A DNA stretch of 34,591 nucleotides from Candidatus Gastranaerophilales bacterium (GTDB lineage Bacteria; Cyanobacteriota; Vampirovibrionia; Gastranaerophilales; Gastranaerophilaceae). Where the stretch lies: the NCBI GenBank assembly GCA_944324055.1, contig CALUUV010000008.1:1-34591 (forward strand). The letters are read 5' to 3'. The notes beneath the pieces are model-generated. The model was not told the origin of the DNA. It made no database searches and saw only the letters and a program-made list of their open reading frames with translations. Positions 8,032 to 15,822 of the stretch are shown one piece after another; the stretch's first letter is position 1; each line of letters opens with the position of its first letter. The position numbers and the translations under genes were made by a program.

Positions 8032-8931
8032 TTAAGCATGTGGGTGAGATGTGTTATAAACATCTTTAAGATGTTGAGTTGAAATATGGGTATAAATTTG
8101 TGTATTAGAAATACTTGTGTGTCCTAATAGCTCTTGTACAACTCTTAAATCAGCACCATTTTCAATTAATCTAGTCGCAAAGCTGTGTCTAAAAACGTGT
8201 GGTGTTACGTGTTTTGGTAGTTGAATTTTTTCAACTATTTGGTTAATCACATTTCTAATAGTTCTAGTTTGCAACCTATATCCGGTATTATTAATAAAAA
8301 CAGGGCTTGAATCAGATTCATCAACTTTTATTCCATTTACCCCAGCAACAAGTGGTCTTGCTGTTTTTATATATTGTTCAAGGTATTTTTTAGCCCTATT
8401 TGATATTAAAACAATTCTTTCTTTTGCACCTTTACCAAATACTCTTATTTCATTATTATCAAGTTCTAAATCTTCAAAATTTAAACCACTTAATTCTGAT
8501 ACACGCATGCCAGTAGCCCATAATAGTTCAAGTATAGCTTTATTTCTAAAGCCAGCAGGTGTATTAATTTCAACATTATCAAGAATTTTTTCCATTTCAT
8601 CATCAGTTAAAAACTTAGGAAGAGTTTTCCCTTTTTTAGGTGCAATAAGTGAGTCAGCAGGATTTACCTCGATAAGTCTTTCTCTATATAAGTATTTGTA
8701 AAAACCTCTAATAGAGGCAATTTTCCTAAGAATTGTAGTTTTTTTATAATTGAACCTTTGAATAAAATGTTGATATTCTCTTAATTTATTAAGGTCAACT
8801 TTTAGGCAATCTGAGTTAAGCCATATTAAAAAACTTACTATATCTGATGCATAACCTTTAATTGTATGTTCAGAATAGTTTTTTTCGAAAGATAAATAAG
8901 TTTTAAAATCTTCCAGATATTGTTTTTGCAT
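8032..8931 (-). CDS. xer: Tyrosine recombinase XerC/XerD
   Basis: A 299-residue site-specific recombinase of the usual Xer length. The N-terminal SAM-like DNA-binding domain (about 5-90) starts with a core phrase LSFEKNYSEHTIKGYASD. The catalytic residues are all visible: R143 in GMRVSELSGL, K167 in GKGAKER, H245 and R248 in HVFRHSFATRL, H271 in LLGHTS and the nucleophile Y280 in NTQIYTH. Xer proteins resolve chromosome dimers at dif with FtsK. Size and sequence fit a housekeeping Xer better than a phage integrase, and nothing mobile surrounds it. C and D cannot be separated by eye. The start follows AGGAG; the gene diverges from the TPR gene over an 86-base gap. Confidence 0.92.
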   Translation of the reverse strand: MQKQYLEDFKTYLSFEKNYSEHTIKGYASDIVSFLIWLNSDCLKVDLNKLREYQHFIQRFNYKKTTILRKIASIRGFYKYLYRERLIEVNPADSLIAPKKGKTLPKFLTDDEMEKILDNVEINTPAGFRNKAILELLWATGMRVSELSGLNFEDLELDNNEIRVFGKGAKERIVLISNRAKKYLEQYIKTARPLVAGVNGIKVDESDSSPVFINNTGYRLQTRTIRNVINQIVEKIQLPKHVTPHVFRHSFATRLIENGADLRVVQELLGHTSISNTQIYTHISTQHLKDVYNTSHPHA

Positions 8932-9017
8932 AAATCTCCTGTGTATAATTTATTGCAATTTGCTCTAGAATATTATACAATAACTTTAATATAGTTGGTA
9001 GTTGATTGAGGTTAAGT

Positions 9018-10982
9018 ATGAAGTTAAAAAATATATCATTGTCCGTTTTATCATTAGTTATTGCAGCAAATATTTCTGTTGCGGCTCCAGTAGCAAAACA
9101 AGTAGATTCTGTTGTTGACAAAAAATTGTCAGAAATCAATCTTTGTATTGAAAACAATGATTTTAGAGGTGCTGATAGATTGATTTATCAATCAGCTGCA
9201 GAGTATCCATCAGAAGTTCAGTTCCAAATTGCATCTGCAATATCATTAGCTCAACAAGATAAGTTGGATTCTGCACAAGATATATTAGATACAATAAAAA
9301 AATCTTCATTAAAATATGCTGATTATTATTATGCTCAAGCAGCAGTTTATTTAAAAAGAATAGATACCTCAGACATGCGCTTTAGAGCAAAAAATGAAAC
9401 ATTAATTCAATTAGCTATTAATCAATTAAATTATTCTTTAAAAATTAATCCAAAGAATGCAAAAGTATATAATGCAATAGGTGTTGCTGAGTTAAAACGT
9501 GGTGATTTATACCAAGCTCAAGTTAATTTTGAAAAAGCATTACAAGTTAATCAAAAATATGCAACTGCTATGGATAATTTAGGTTCTGTTTATTACATCA
9601 CTAATGAATTAGATAAAGCAGAAGTTTATTATAAAAAGGCTCAAAGCTTAAATCCAACATCTGCTACATTATATTATCACTTAGCTCAAGTTGCTTATAA
9701 AAAAGATGATTTACAAAAGGCATTATATTATGCAAACAAATCATTATTATTAAACCCAAAATCAACTTATGCTTATAATTTAATTGGTGAAGTATATAGA
9801 AAACAAGGAAATGAAGCAGCTGCTATTACTTCATTCCAAAAATCTATATTTTTAATGCCAGAAAATGTTGAAGCTTATATAAATTTAGCTGGAGTGTATG
9901 AAGCAAGAGGGGACATGCCAGCAGCAATCGAACAATTAAAAACTTGCTATTCACTTCAACCTGATAATGATTCAGTAAAATTAAATTTAGCAGATATGAT
10001 TCTTGCATCTGGTCAATATGAAGATGCTATCAAATATTACTCTGAGTTATCTGATAAGTATAAAACAGAGTCAATAGAAGGTATTGCTTCTGCATATTTT
10101 GCTTTAGCAACTGAATCAGCAAATAAATCAATGTTTAAATCAAACAGACGCTTAGCTGATGCGCTTGTTTATATTGATAAAGCAATAAAAGAAAATCCTG
10201 ATAATTTAGAGTTATATTTAACAAAATCTAAATTAACAAGATTAATTCATAATCAAGTAGAATCAAAAGAAGTTCTTCTTAAGATTGTTTCTGCTCCAAA
10301 CGTAAATGTCCCAGATTTATTAACAAAAGGAAATGCATATATTGCATTACAACAATATAGAGATGCAAGAAACATCTTTACACAAGCTGTTAAAACAGAT
10401 AAAAATGTTGAAAATGAGCTAAATTTAGCAGAATACTTTACATATAATAAACAATATAAGCATGCAAAAGATTCATTAAATAAAGTATTAACAAAAGAAC
10501 CTGAAAATGCAGATGCTTTAAATAATTTAGCTTTTGTAAATAAAGTAATCGAACAATCAAATGTTCATTATAAGAATGCAGTATACTTTAAAAAAGAAGG
10601 TGATAAATTCTTCCAAAAAGTATATTTAAATAAATCATTAAAACTTGATCCAAATAATATTGATTCAAATTTAATGTTAGCAAAAGTTCTTAAGAAAGAA
10701 AAAGATATCTATGGAGCTAATAAATGCTATAAAGTTGTTTTAGGAGCTTCTGATAATGAGAAACAAGTAAAGAAAGTTGCTCGTTGGTCACGTAAGTTGG
10801 ATAAGAAAATAGCAAAATTAGAAGCAAAAAATGCTAAAAAGGCAGCAAAGAATAAGTCTGTTAAACAACAAGATGTTTTACAAGATAATAATGTTGTTCC
10901 AATAAACAATGATTCAAGTGAAACATCAAGAGAACAAATTGTTCCAGCGGTTCAAGAACAACAAGTCGAAAATAATAACTAA
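9018..10982 (+). CDS. Exported tetratricopeptide-repeat protein
   Basis: A 654-residue protein starting at ATG 9018, which has GAGG at 9008-9011; an in-frame TTG at 9006 overlaps that site and is rejected. It begins with a Sec signal peptide, MKLKNISLSVLSLVIAA then a likely cut around the SVAA segment (about residue 23). From about residue 25 to 590 come many 34-residue TPR units, clearest at 145-330 (AKVYNAIGVAELKRGDLYQAQ, SATLYYHLAQVAYKKDDLQKA, NVEAYINLAGVYEARGDMPAA). The tail (about 590-654) is Lys/Ala-rich, then Gln/Asn-rich and probably disordered. TPRs scaffold protein complexes, so this is probably a periplasmic or surface adaptor; the partner is unknown. It begins the engB transcript. 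Confidence 0.85.
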   Translation: MKLKNISLSVLSLVIAANISVAAPVAKQVDSVVDKKLSEINLCIENNDFRGADRLIYQSAAEYPSEVQFQIASAISLAQQDKLDSAQDILDTIKKSSLKYADYYYAQAAVYLKRIDTSDMRFRAKNETLIQLAINQLNYSLKINPKNAKVYNAIGVAELKRGDLYQAQVNFEKALQVNQKYATAMDNLGSVYYITNELDKAEVYYKKAQSLNPTSATLYYHLAQVAYKKDDLQKALYYANKSLLLNPKSTYAYNLIGEVYRKQGNEAAAITSFQKSIFLMPENVEAYINLAGVYEARGDMPAAIEQLKTCYSLQPDNDSVKLNLADMILASGQYEDAIKYYSELSDKYKTESIEGIASAYFALATESANKSMFKSNRRLADALVYIDKAIKENPDNLELYLTKSKLTRLIHNQVESKEVLLKIVSAPNVNVPDLLTKGNAYIALQQYRDARNIFTQAVKTDKNVENELNLAEYFTYNKQYKHAKDSLNKVLTKEPENADALNNLAFVNKVIEQSNVHYKNAVYFKKEGDKFFQKVYLNKSLKLDPNNIDSNLMLAKVLKKEKDIYGANKCYKVVLGASDNEKQVKKVARWSRKLDKKIAKLEAKNAKKAAKNKSVKQQDVLQDNNVVPINNDSSETSREQIVPAVQEQQVENNN

Positions 10983-10985
10983 GCA

Positions 10986-11234
10986 ATGATGAATATATTT
11001 AAGACATTTGAATTATTTTTACGAGAACCCTTAAGCTTGTTTAGACAAGGTCTAGTTCATATTGCTAGTATTCAAGACAATATTTTTGCTAAAAAGACTT
11101 CAATAAATGTTGATTTATTAAAGAATAAAGCTCAAATTACTGTTGTTAACAATGAGAAGGTATATAATTTATTAAAATTGGTTACATACAGAGCTAAACA
11201 AAAGAGTAGTGATAAGGTATTAGTAGAAAGATGA
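10986..11234 (+). CDS. Small unknown protein upstream of engB
   Basis: An 82-residue protein I do not recognise. It opens amphipathic and hydrophobic (MMNIFKTFELFLREPLSLF), then has a basic C-terminus (KLVTYRAKQKSSDKVLVER). There is no clear membrane helix or motif. It starts three bases after the TPR gene's stop (ATG at 10986 or 10989) and its stop overlaps the engB start by four bases (ATGA, 11231-11234), so it is translationally coupled and very likely real. The upstream ribosome site is weak, which also suggests coupling to the TPR gene. Confidence 0.65.
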   Translation: MMNIFKTFELFLREPLSLFRQGLVHIASIQDNIFAKKTSINVDLLKNKAQITVVNNEKVYNLLKLVTYRAKQKSSDKVLVER

Positions 11235-11800
11235 AATATTTAGCTTCAAAATTCATAATAAGCGCAGAAAAATTATCTCAATGCCCAGAAACTACACTTG
11301 ATGAATTCCCTTTGTTAGGACGTTCTAATGTTGGAAAATCGTCATTTATTAATGCTCTTGCGAATAATAAAAAATTAGCAAAGACATCAAATACTCCAGG
11401 TAAGACAAGATTAATAAATTATTTTAATTTTTCAGATAAATTTATGATAGCTGACTTACCTGGTTATGGTTATGCAAAAGTTTCAAGAGAAGCTCAAGCT
11501 AGATGGCAAAAGTATTTAGAAGAATATCTTTTAAATAGATCACAAATAAAAAGTTTAGTTCAGTTAATTGATTCAAGACATGATATTCAAAAAAATGATT
11601 ATCAAATGAGAGAATGGGTAAATGCTTACAATTTACCGATTATAACTATTGCGACAAAAATAGATTATGTTCCTAAAAATAAAGTTATTAATGTTATTAC
11701 AAAAATTAAGAAAGAGTTTGGTGGAATAGTACTTCCATTTAGTTCTGTGGAACATAGATATAATGAAGATGTTTTAGATTTCTTTATGAATAATCAGTAA
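11231..11800 (+). CDS. engB: Ribosome-assembly GTPase EngB (YsxC/YihA)
   Basis: A 189-residue TRAFAC GTPase needed for late 50S subunit assembly. G1 is GRSNVGKSS (30-38), the switch I region has NTPGKTR (54-60), G3 is DLPGYGYAKV (75-84, the EngB signature) and G4 is TKID (142-145); a serine-containing G5-like phrase PFSSVEH occurs near residue 173. Length matches the family. Its start overlaps the preceding small gene by four bases, so it belongs to the TPR-gene transcript. A bidirectional terminator follows at once. Confidence 0.95.
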   Translation: MKYLASKFIISAEKLSQCPETTLDEFPLLGRSNVGKSSFINALANNKKLAKTSNTPGKTRLINYFNFSDKFMIADLPGYGYAKVSREAQARWQKYLEEYLLNRSQIKSLVQLIDSRHDIQKNDYQMREWVNAYNLPIITIATKIDYVPKNKVINVITKIKKEFGGIVLPFSSVEHRYNEDVLDFFMNNQ

Positions 11801-11801
11801 A

Positions 11802-11831
11802 AAGACCTTGAAAAACTTCAAGGCCTTTTTT
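11802..11831. terminator. Bidirectional terminator after engB
   Basis: AAGACCTTGAA (11802-11812) faces TTCAAGGCCTT (11817-11827) around a four-base loop, with one A-C mismatch, followed by T's. The complementary strand likewise ends in a T run, so the hairpin can stop both engB and the proline-rich gene that converges on it. Confidence 0.75.
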
Positions 11832-11862
11832 ATTAGAAAGGAAATTTCTATTATGATTTAGA

Positions 11863-12942
11863 TTACGCAGCTTGGTTTACTGCATTTTGTGCGTTTGGTT
11901 GCATTTCAATAGTTTTTGCAGTTTGTCCTTCTTGAGGAGCATTTAAGCTAGCAAGAGCTTCAGTTGCTGCATCTGCTACTTGTTGTCTTGAGTCATTTTG
12001 AGCGATTGTATATAAAGTTGTTAACTCAGGTTTGTACTCAGGTCTTTGAACATATCTCAAAGCATCGATAGCAGAAGCTGCCATATCAGGGTTATCACTT
12101 GTTTTTAATGTAGTGATAATAGCTTTAGCACCAGGTAGATCACTTAATGGAACTACTGTACCTGATTGTTTTTCGATTTCATCTGCATAAGTTTTTTGTA
12201 AAATTGCAGTTGTGAACATTGCATATTCTTTGTTACGTTCTGCTTGTTCCATTGGAGAAAGTTTATTACCTTCTTCTTCTTCTTGAGGAGTTAAAGCAAA
12301 TGGTAACTTAGCTGTTTTTGGATCTTGTCCAGCTTTTACAGCATCTTCAACTGCTTTATCATTTTGTGCCATTTTATCTCTGATTTCTAATTGTTTATCA
12401 GTAGGGCCAGCTAATTTTGTTGAATCTACATTCATAATATCAATTAATTTATCAAAGATATTTTCTTGAACGTATGGAATAACATCTTCTTGATTATTTA
12501 AACCTTTTTTAGCGATATCTTCCATTGCTAATGCTTGAACGTCGTAATCTGGACTACTTAAACCTTTAAAAGCTTCTTCAGCTACGTTTTGAGGTCCTTG
12601 ATTTGTTTCCGGTTTTACATCAACTTTTGGTTGTTCAGTAGGTTGTTGAACTTGTGGTTGTTGTGGTTGAGTTGTATCTAAAACTGGAGGAGGAACTTGT
12701 GTTGGTTGAGCTGGAGCTTGTGCTGGTGCTTCAGGTTGAGCTGGAGCAGGAGCAGGTGCTGGAGCTTGTGGCTTATATGGTTCCATATTTACCGGCGGAT
12801 AATAAGGCATTGCCGGTGGAGCATTAAGCGTTGGAGTATCTAAGTTGATTTGTACTGCGTTGTAACTTGGAGCAAAAGCCGGCTTACGAGCAGGTGCTTG
12901 TGGAGCTGGTTGCATCCCATAACTTTGTGGGGCTTGTATCAT
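11863..12942 (-). CDS. Proline/glutamine-rich unknown protein with helical repeat-like C-terminus
   Basis: A 359-residue protein with no recognised family and no signal peptide. Residues 1-115 are low-complexity and proline-rich (QAPAPAPAPAQPEAPAQAPAQ), likely a disordered arm. Within it SYNAVQINLDTPTLNAPPA (26-44) is shared with the neighbouring 55-residue protein. Residues about 120-340 are helical and acidic, with phrases like SSPDYDVQALAMEDIAKKG, NPDMAASAIDALRYV and DSRQQVADAATEALASL that resemble HEAT-like repeats, a protein-interaction fold. The start follows AGGAAAGGA. Its poly-proline stretches would make translation dependent on EF-P, encoded 6 kb away. Function unknown. Confidence 0.75.
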   Translation of the reverse strand: MIQAPQSYGMQPAPQAPARKPAFAPSYNAVQINLDTPTLNAPPAMPYYPPVNMEPYKPQAPAPAPAPAQPEAPAQAPAQPTQVPPPVLDTTQPQQPQVQQPTEQPKVDVKPETNQGPQNVAEEAFKGLSSPDYDVQALAMEDIAKKGLNNQEDVIPYVQENIFDKLIDIMNVDSTKLAGPTDKQLEIRDKMAQNDKAVEDAVKAGQDPKTAKLPFALTPQEEEEGNKLSPMEQAERNKEYAMFTTAILQKTYADEIEKQSGTVVPLSDLPGAKAIITTLKTSDNPDMAASAIDALRYVQRPEYKPELTTLYTIAQNDSRQQVADAATEALASLNAPQEGQTAKTIEMQPNAQNAVNQAA

Positions 12943-12965
12943 AATATTTCCTTTCCTAATCTTCT

Positions 12966-12997
12966 ACGCCTACATTAATAATAAAAATTGAAGGCGT
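12966..12997. repeat. Imperfect inverted repeat upstream of the proline-rich gene
   Basis: ACGCCTACA (12966-12974) faces TGAAGGCGT (12989-12997), eight of nine positions pairing, with a 14-base spacer. No T-run follows on either strand. It lies 24 bases before the start codon at 12942, in the position of a 5' untranslated hairpin or operator. Confidence 0.35.
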
Positions 12998-13031
12998 TTA
13001 AAAATTGCTATTTGAAAAAAATCTTATTTAC

Positions 13032-13053
13032 ATTACTTAACAAAGTAAGTAAT
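13032..13053. repeat. Perfect 8-bp hairpin at the end of the 55-codon gene
   Basis: ATTACTTA (13032-13039) and TAAGTAAT (13046-13053) pair perfectly over a six-base loop. Reading on the minus strand it begins at the stop codon of the small gene, and a T-run follows only after about ten bases, so it is at best a weak terminator or a 3' end stabiliser. Confidence 0.4.
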
Positions 13054-13220
13054 TATGCAATCCAACTTTTTTGTCCTTCAGCAACTGGTGGAGCAGGAGG
13101 TGCTGGTGGTACATTTAATGTTGGTTGTGCTAAGTTTAATTGAACAGCGTTATAACTTGGTTTGAAATCATAAGCCGGATATGCTTGTTGTACATTACAT
13201 GCTGGCATTGTTGTTGTCAT
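13053..13220 (-). CDS. Small 55-residue protein related to the N-terminus of the proline-rich neighbour
   Basis: An open frame from ATG 13220 to TAA 13053. Its product opens MTTTMPACNVQQAYPAYDFK and continues with PSYNAVQLNLAQPTLNVPPA (residues 21-40), then PPAPPVAEGQKSWIA. The middle closely matches residues 25-44 of the downstream 359-residue protein (PSYNAVQINLDTPTLNAPPA), 16 of 20 identical. AAAGGA about seven bases before the ATG is a good ribosome site. Conservation of the motif between two adjacent genes and the good start indicate a real gene rather than chance. The function is unknown; it may be a short targeting or binding peptide module. A single cysteine lies at residue 8. Confidence 0.7.
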   Translation of the reverse strand: MTTTMPACNVQQAYPAYDFKPSYNAVQLNLAQPTLNVPPAPPAPPVAEGQKSWIA

Positions 13221-13277
13221 TGTTTAATCCTTTCATTATGTATTTACTATTCAACACTTGATTAATAACATGTAAAA

Positions 13278-13331
13278 AATATTTTTTGTTAGCATGTAAG
13301 GTTTTTGTTACATTAATTAACAAAAAATATT
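13278..13331. repeat. Long imperfect hairpin between divergent genes
   Basis: AATATTTTTTGTTA (13278-13291) is mirrored exactly by TAACAAAAAATATT (13318-13331); inside, ATGTAA (13294-13299) pairs with TTACAT (13308-13313) around an eight-base loop, with small unequal bulges between. Twenty paired positions make this the largest dyad in the window's gaps. It lies between the start of the 55-codon gene and the ade promoter. It could be an operator, a terminator in either direction or a cruciform; the sequence does not decide. Confidence 0.5.
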
Positions 13332-13342
13332 CTGATATTTGT

Positions 13343-13371
13343 TTGTATAATAAATTTTTATGTGGTAAAAT
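13343..13371 (+). promoter_or_regulatory. Predicted promoter of ade
   Basis: TTGTAT at 13343-13348 and TAAAAT at 13366-13371 are 17 bases apart, and the -10 is preceded by TG plus one base. Transcription would begin near 13378, giving a short leader with GAGGGG at 13391-13396 before the ATG at 13402. A second TATAAT at 13346-13351 is an alternative. Confidence 0.5.
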
Positions 13372-13401
13372 ACTGTCAATTTAGATATATGAGGGGTTAT
13401 T

Positions 13402-15138
13402 ATGCCAAAGCAAAATGTTGAAAAAATTATTAATATAGCAAGAGGATTAGAAAAGGCTGATTTAGTCATTAAAAATGCAAACATTATAAATGTATTATCA
13501 GAAGAGATACATTTGGCAGATGTTGCAATTGCAGATGGAATAATTGCCGGTATTGGTAAAGGTTATTCTGGAGTAAAAGAGATTGATATAAATGGAGCAT
13601 ATTTATCTCCATCATTTATTGATGGTCATGTTCACATTGAAAGTTCTATGTTACTTCCAGCAGAATTCGCTAAAGCTGTTGTTCCTGCAGGTACAACAAC
13701 TGCAATTATTGACCCTCATGAAATTTCAAATGTTTTAGGTTTGCAAGGTATTAGCTTTATGAGAGAAGCAGTACAAGGATTACCAATGGATGTATATACA
13801 ATGCTTCCTTCTTGTGTTCCTGCAACTCCTTTTGAAACATCTGGTTTTGATTTAAATAGCTATGATTTGTCATTATTAATAGATAAACCTTGGGTTTTAG
13901 GTATAGCTGAAATGATGAATTTCCCAGGGGTATTAAACAAGGATAAAAACGTAATGGCGAAGCTAGAACTAGCTAAATCAAAAGATAAAAGAATTGATGG
14001 ACATGCTCCTTGTTTAAATGATAAAGATTTATGTGCTTATATTGCAGCAGGTGTTACATCTGATCATGAATGTACTACACCTGAAGAAGCAATAGAAAAA
14101 TTAAGAAAAGGTATGTATATAATGATAAGAGAGGGTTCTGCTGCAAAAGATTTAAGAGCATTACTTCCTGTCTTATTAGAAAAAAATACTAGAAAATGTA
14201 TATTTGTAACAGATGACAGACATCCTGAAGATTTGTTAGAACATATTAATTCAATGGTAAGAATTGCTGTTGAAGCTGGTGTTCCGGCAATAAAAGCAAT
14301 TCAAATGGCAAGTTTGAATACTGCTGAATACTTTAAAATCCAAAATCTTGGTGCTATTGCTCCAGGTTATAAAGCTGATTTTCTAGTTCTACCTGATTTA
14401 AAAACATTTAAGCCTGATATGGTATTTAAAAAAGGTCAATTAGTTGCTCAAAATGGAAAACTAATTGCAGATATAGATCAAAGAGAAATTCCTGCAGTAA
14501 GGGGTTCTGTTAACGTAAAATGGATTAAGTATGAAGATTTTAAAATTGAAGCAAAATCTGATACTGTAAAAGCTATTGAGGTAATTCCTCGTCAATTAAT
14601 TACAAAATGCGTAAAATCAAAAATAAATGTTGTTGACGGCTTTGCAGAAAGTAATTTAGAAACAGATACATTAAAGATTTGCGTTATAGAACGTCATAGA
14701 GCTGGCGGTAACTTTGCAAAGGGCTTTGTTAAAGGGTTTAATATAAAATCTGGGGCAATGGCTTCAACCGTTTCCCATGACTCACACAACATGGTTGTAA
14801 TTGGAACTAATGATTCTGATATGTACACAGCAGCAGTTGAACTTATTAAATCTCAAGGTGGTAAGATTGTTGTTAATAATGGTGAGGTTTTAGCTCACTT
14901 ACCATTGCCTATTGCAGGTATCATTTCTGATTCCGATTTTGCTACTGTTGTAAATAAGAGCATGGAGTTAAACCAAGCAGCTAAAAATATTGGGTGTCAA
15001 ATAGAAGATCCATTTATGACAATGGCATTCTTATCTTTACCTGTTATTCCAGAACTTAAAATAACAGATAAAGGCGTGTTTGATACTACAAAATTTGAGT
15101 TTGTTGATATTTTCGAACAACCAGTTGCGGCTCGTTAA
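13402..15138 (+). CDS. ade: Adenine deaminase
   Basis: A 578-residue amidohydrolase matching bacterial AdeC/Ade (B. subtilis about 577). It converts adenine to hypoxanthine and ammonia for purine salvage. The metal-binding HxH is DGHVHIESSML (74-84, H76 and H78); further family marks are AIIDPHEISNV (101-111), DGHAPCLN, TSDHECT, VTDDRHPEDLL and, in the C-terminal domain, GGNFAKGFVKGF and VSHDSHNMVVIG. It stands alone on its transcript, downstream of a large hairpin and a good promoter; no purine transporter is adjacent. The start is fixed by the strong GAGGGG site. Confidence 0.95.
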   Translation: MPKQNVEKIINIARGLEKADLVIKNANIINVLSEEIHLADVAIADGIIAGIGKGYSGVKEIDINGAYLSPSFIDGHVHIESSMLLPAEFAKAVVPAGTTTAIIDPHEISNVLGLQGISFMREAVQGLPMDVYTMLPSCVPATPFETSGFDLNSYDLSLLIDKPWVLGIAEMMNFPGVLNKDKNVMAKLELAKSKDKRIDGHAPCLNDKDLCAYIAAGVTSDHECTTPEEAIEKLRKGMYIMIREGSAAKDLRALLPVLLEKNTRKCIFVTDDRHPEDLLEHINSMVRIAVEAGVPAIKAIQMASLNTAEYFKIQNLGAIAPGYKADFLVLPDLKTFKPDMVFKKGQLVAQNGKLIADIDQREIPAVRGSVNVKWIKYEDFKIEAKSDTVKAIEVIPRQLITKCVKSKINVVDGFAESNLETDTLKICVIERHRAGGNFAKGFVKGFNIKSGAMASTVSHDSHNMVVIGTNDSDMYTAAVELIKSQGGKIVVNNGEVLAHLPLPIAGIISDSDFATVVNKSMELNQAAKNIGCQIEDPFMTMAFLSLPVIPELKITDKGVFDTTKFEFVDIFEQPVAAR

Positions 15139-15156
15139 ATATAATGTTTTAACTCA

Positions 15157-15174
15157 ATTTACATATTTGTAAAT
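15157..15174. promoter_or_regulatory. Palindrome over the sigma-factor -35 region (possible operator)
   Basis: ATTTACA (15157-15163) and TGTAAAT (15168-15174) form a perfect 7-4-7 palindrome that overlaps the predicted -35 of the sigma-factor gene. Such placement suits repression. The half-site is the same TGTAAA/TTTACA as in the inverted repeat upstream of efp. Confidence 0.45.
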
Positions 15175-15195
15175 CAAAATTTTTTCTGATATTAT
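15167..15195 (+). promoter_or_regulatory. Predicted promoter of the sigma-factor operon (leaderless start)
   Basis: TTGTAA (15167-15172), a 17-base spacer and TATTAT (15190-15195), with TG one base before the -10. Transcription would start about seven bases downstream, at or next to the A of the ATG at 15202. No ribosome-binding sequence precedes that ATG. Confidence 0.55.
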
Positions 15196-15201
15196 TATGC
15201 T

Positions 15202-15822
15202 ATGGACAGTTCAGTGGATACAAAAAAACAAAATACTAGTTTTAATTTAAAAGAATATACAAATTTGATTGAAACTGTTTCGAAAGTTGAATTTTCAAAA
15301 ATTTCATCTTACGGCTTAATTGAGTACCCTGAAATTGTTAATTTAGCAACCCATACTGTTTATATAATTTTAAATAACAAAAACCCTAATTTATATAACA
15401 ATGCTTATTTAACAAAAGCAATTAAATGGGCTATAAGAAACGAAGTTAGAAGACGTTATAAATGGTATAGTCTAAAAAATAATCAACCTGCTGCAAATAA
15501 TTCTGATATGCGTGAGGTTGTTTATAAATCAATATTATCAGTAGAAGAAATGGCAGATGCTGAAAATCCTGTAATTATTAAGGATAATTCTCAAACTCCT
15601 GAAGAACAAGCAGAGTTTGAAGAATTAAAAGAAAGGATTATTAAAGCAATTCATCATTTACCAGAGAGGGAAAGAGGACTTGTTGAAGCAAAATTTTTCC
15701 AAGATAAAAAGTTAAAGGATATTTCTGTTGAGTTCAATATTTCGCAATCTCGAATATCTAGAATTATTCAAAATGCATTGGACAAAGTTAGAAGAGAATT
15801 ATTAAAACAGGAAGAAAAATGA
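15202..15822 (+). CDS. Sigma-70 family RNA polymerase sigma factor (alternative, short)
   Basis: A 206-residue protein. Region 4 is clear at about 142-200: IHHLPERERGLVEAKFF followed by a helix-turn-helix DISVEFNISQSRISRIIQNALDKVR that would bind the -35. Region 2 is weaker, about 35-90, with AYLTKAIKWAIRNEVRRRYKW resembling the 2.3-2.4 helix that reads the -10. The short two-region layout fits an alternative or stress/flagellar-type sigma rather than the primary one. It has no visible ribosome site; an in-frame GTG 12 bases on is an alternative start. The stop overlaps the gcvPB start by four bases (ATGA), so it is translationally coupled to metabolic genes, an unusual partnership. No anti-sigma gene is evident unless the membrane protein further down acts so. 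Confidence 0.75.
   Translation: MDSSVDTKKQNTSFNLKEYTNLIETVSKVEFSKISSYGLIEYPEIVNLATHTVYIILNNKNPNLYNNAYLTKAIKWAIRNEVRRRYKWYSLKNNQPAANNSDMREVVYKSILSVEEMADAENPVIIKDNSQTPEEQAEFEELKERIIKAIHHLPERERGLVEAKFFQDKKLKDISVEFNISQSRISRIIQNALDKVRRELLKQEEK

Noticed and set aside
8032..8931. Phage or integron integrase
   Set aside because: Length and sequence match housekeeping Xer, and there are no attachment repeats, tRNA or phage genes nearby.
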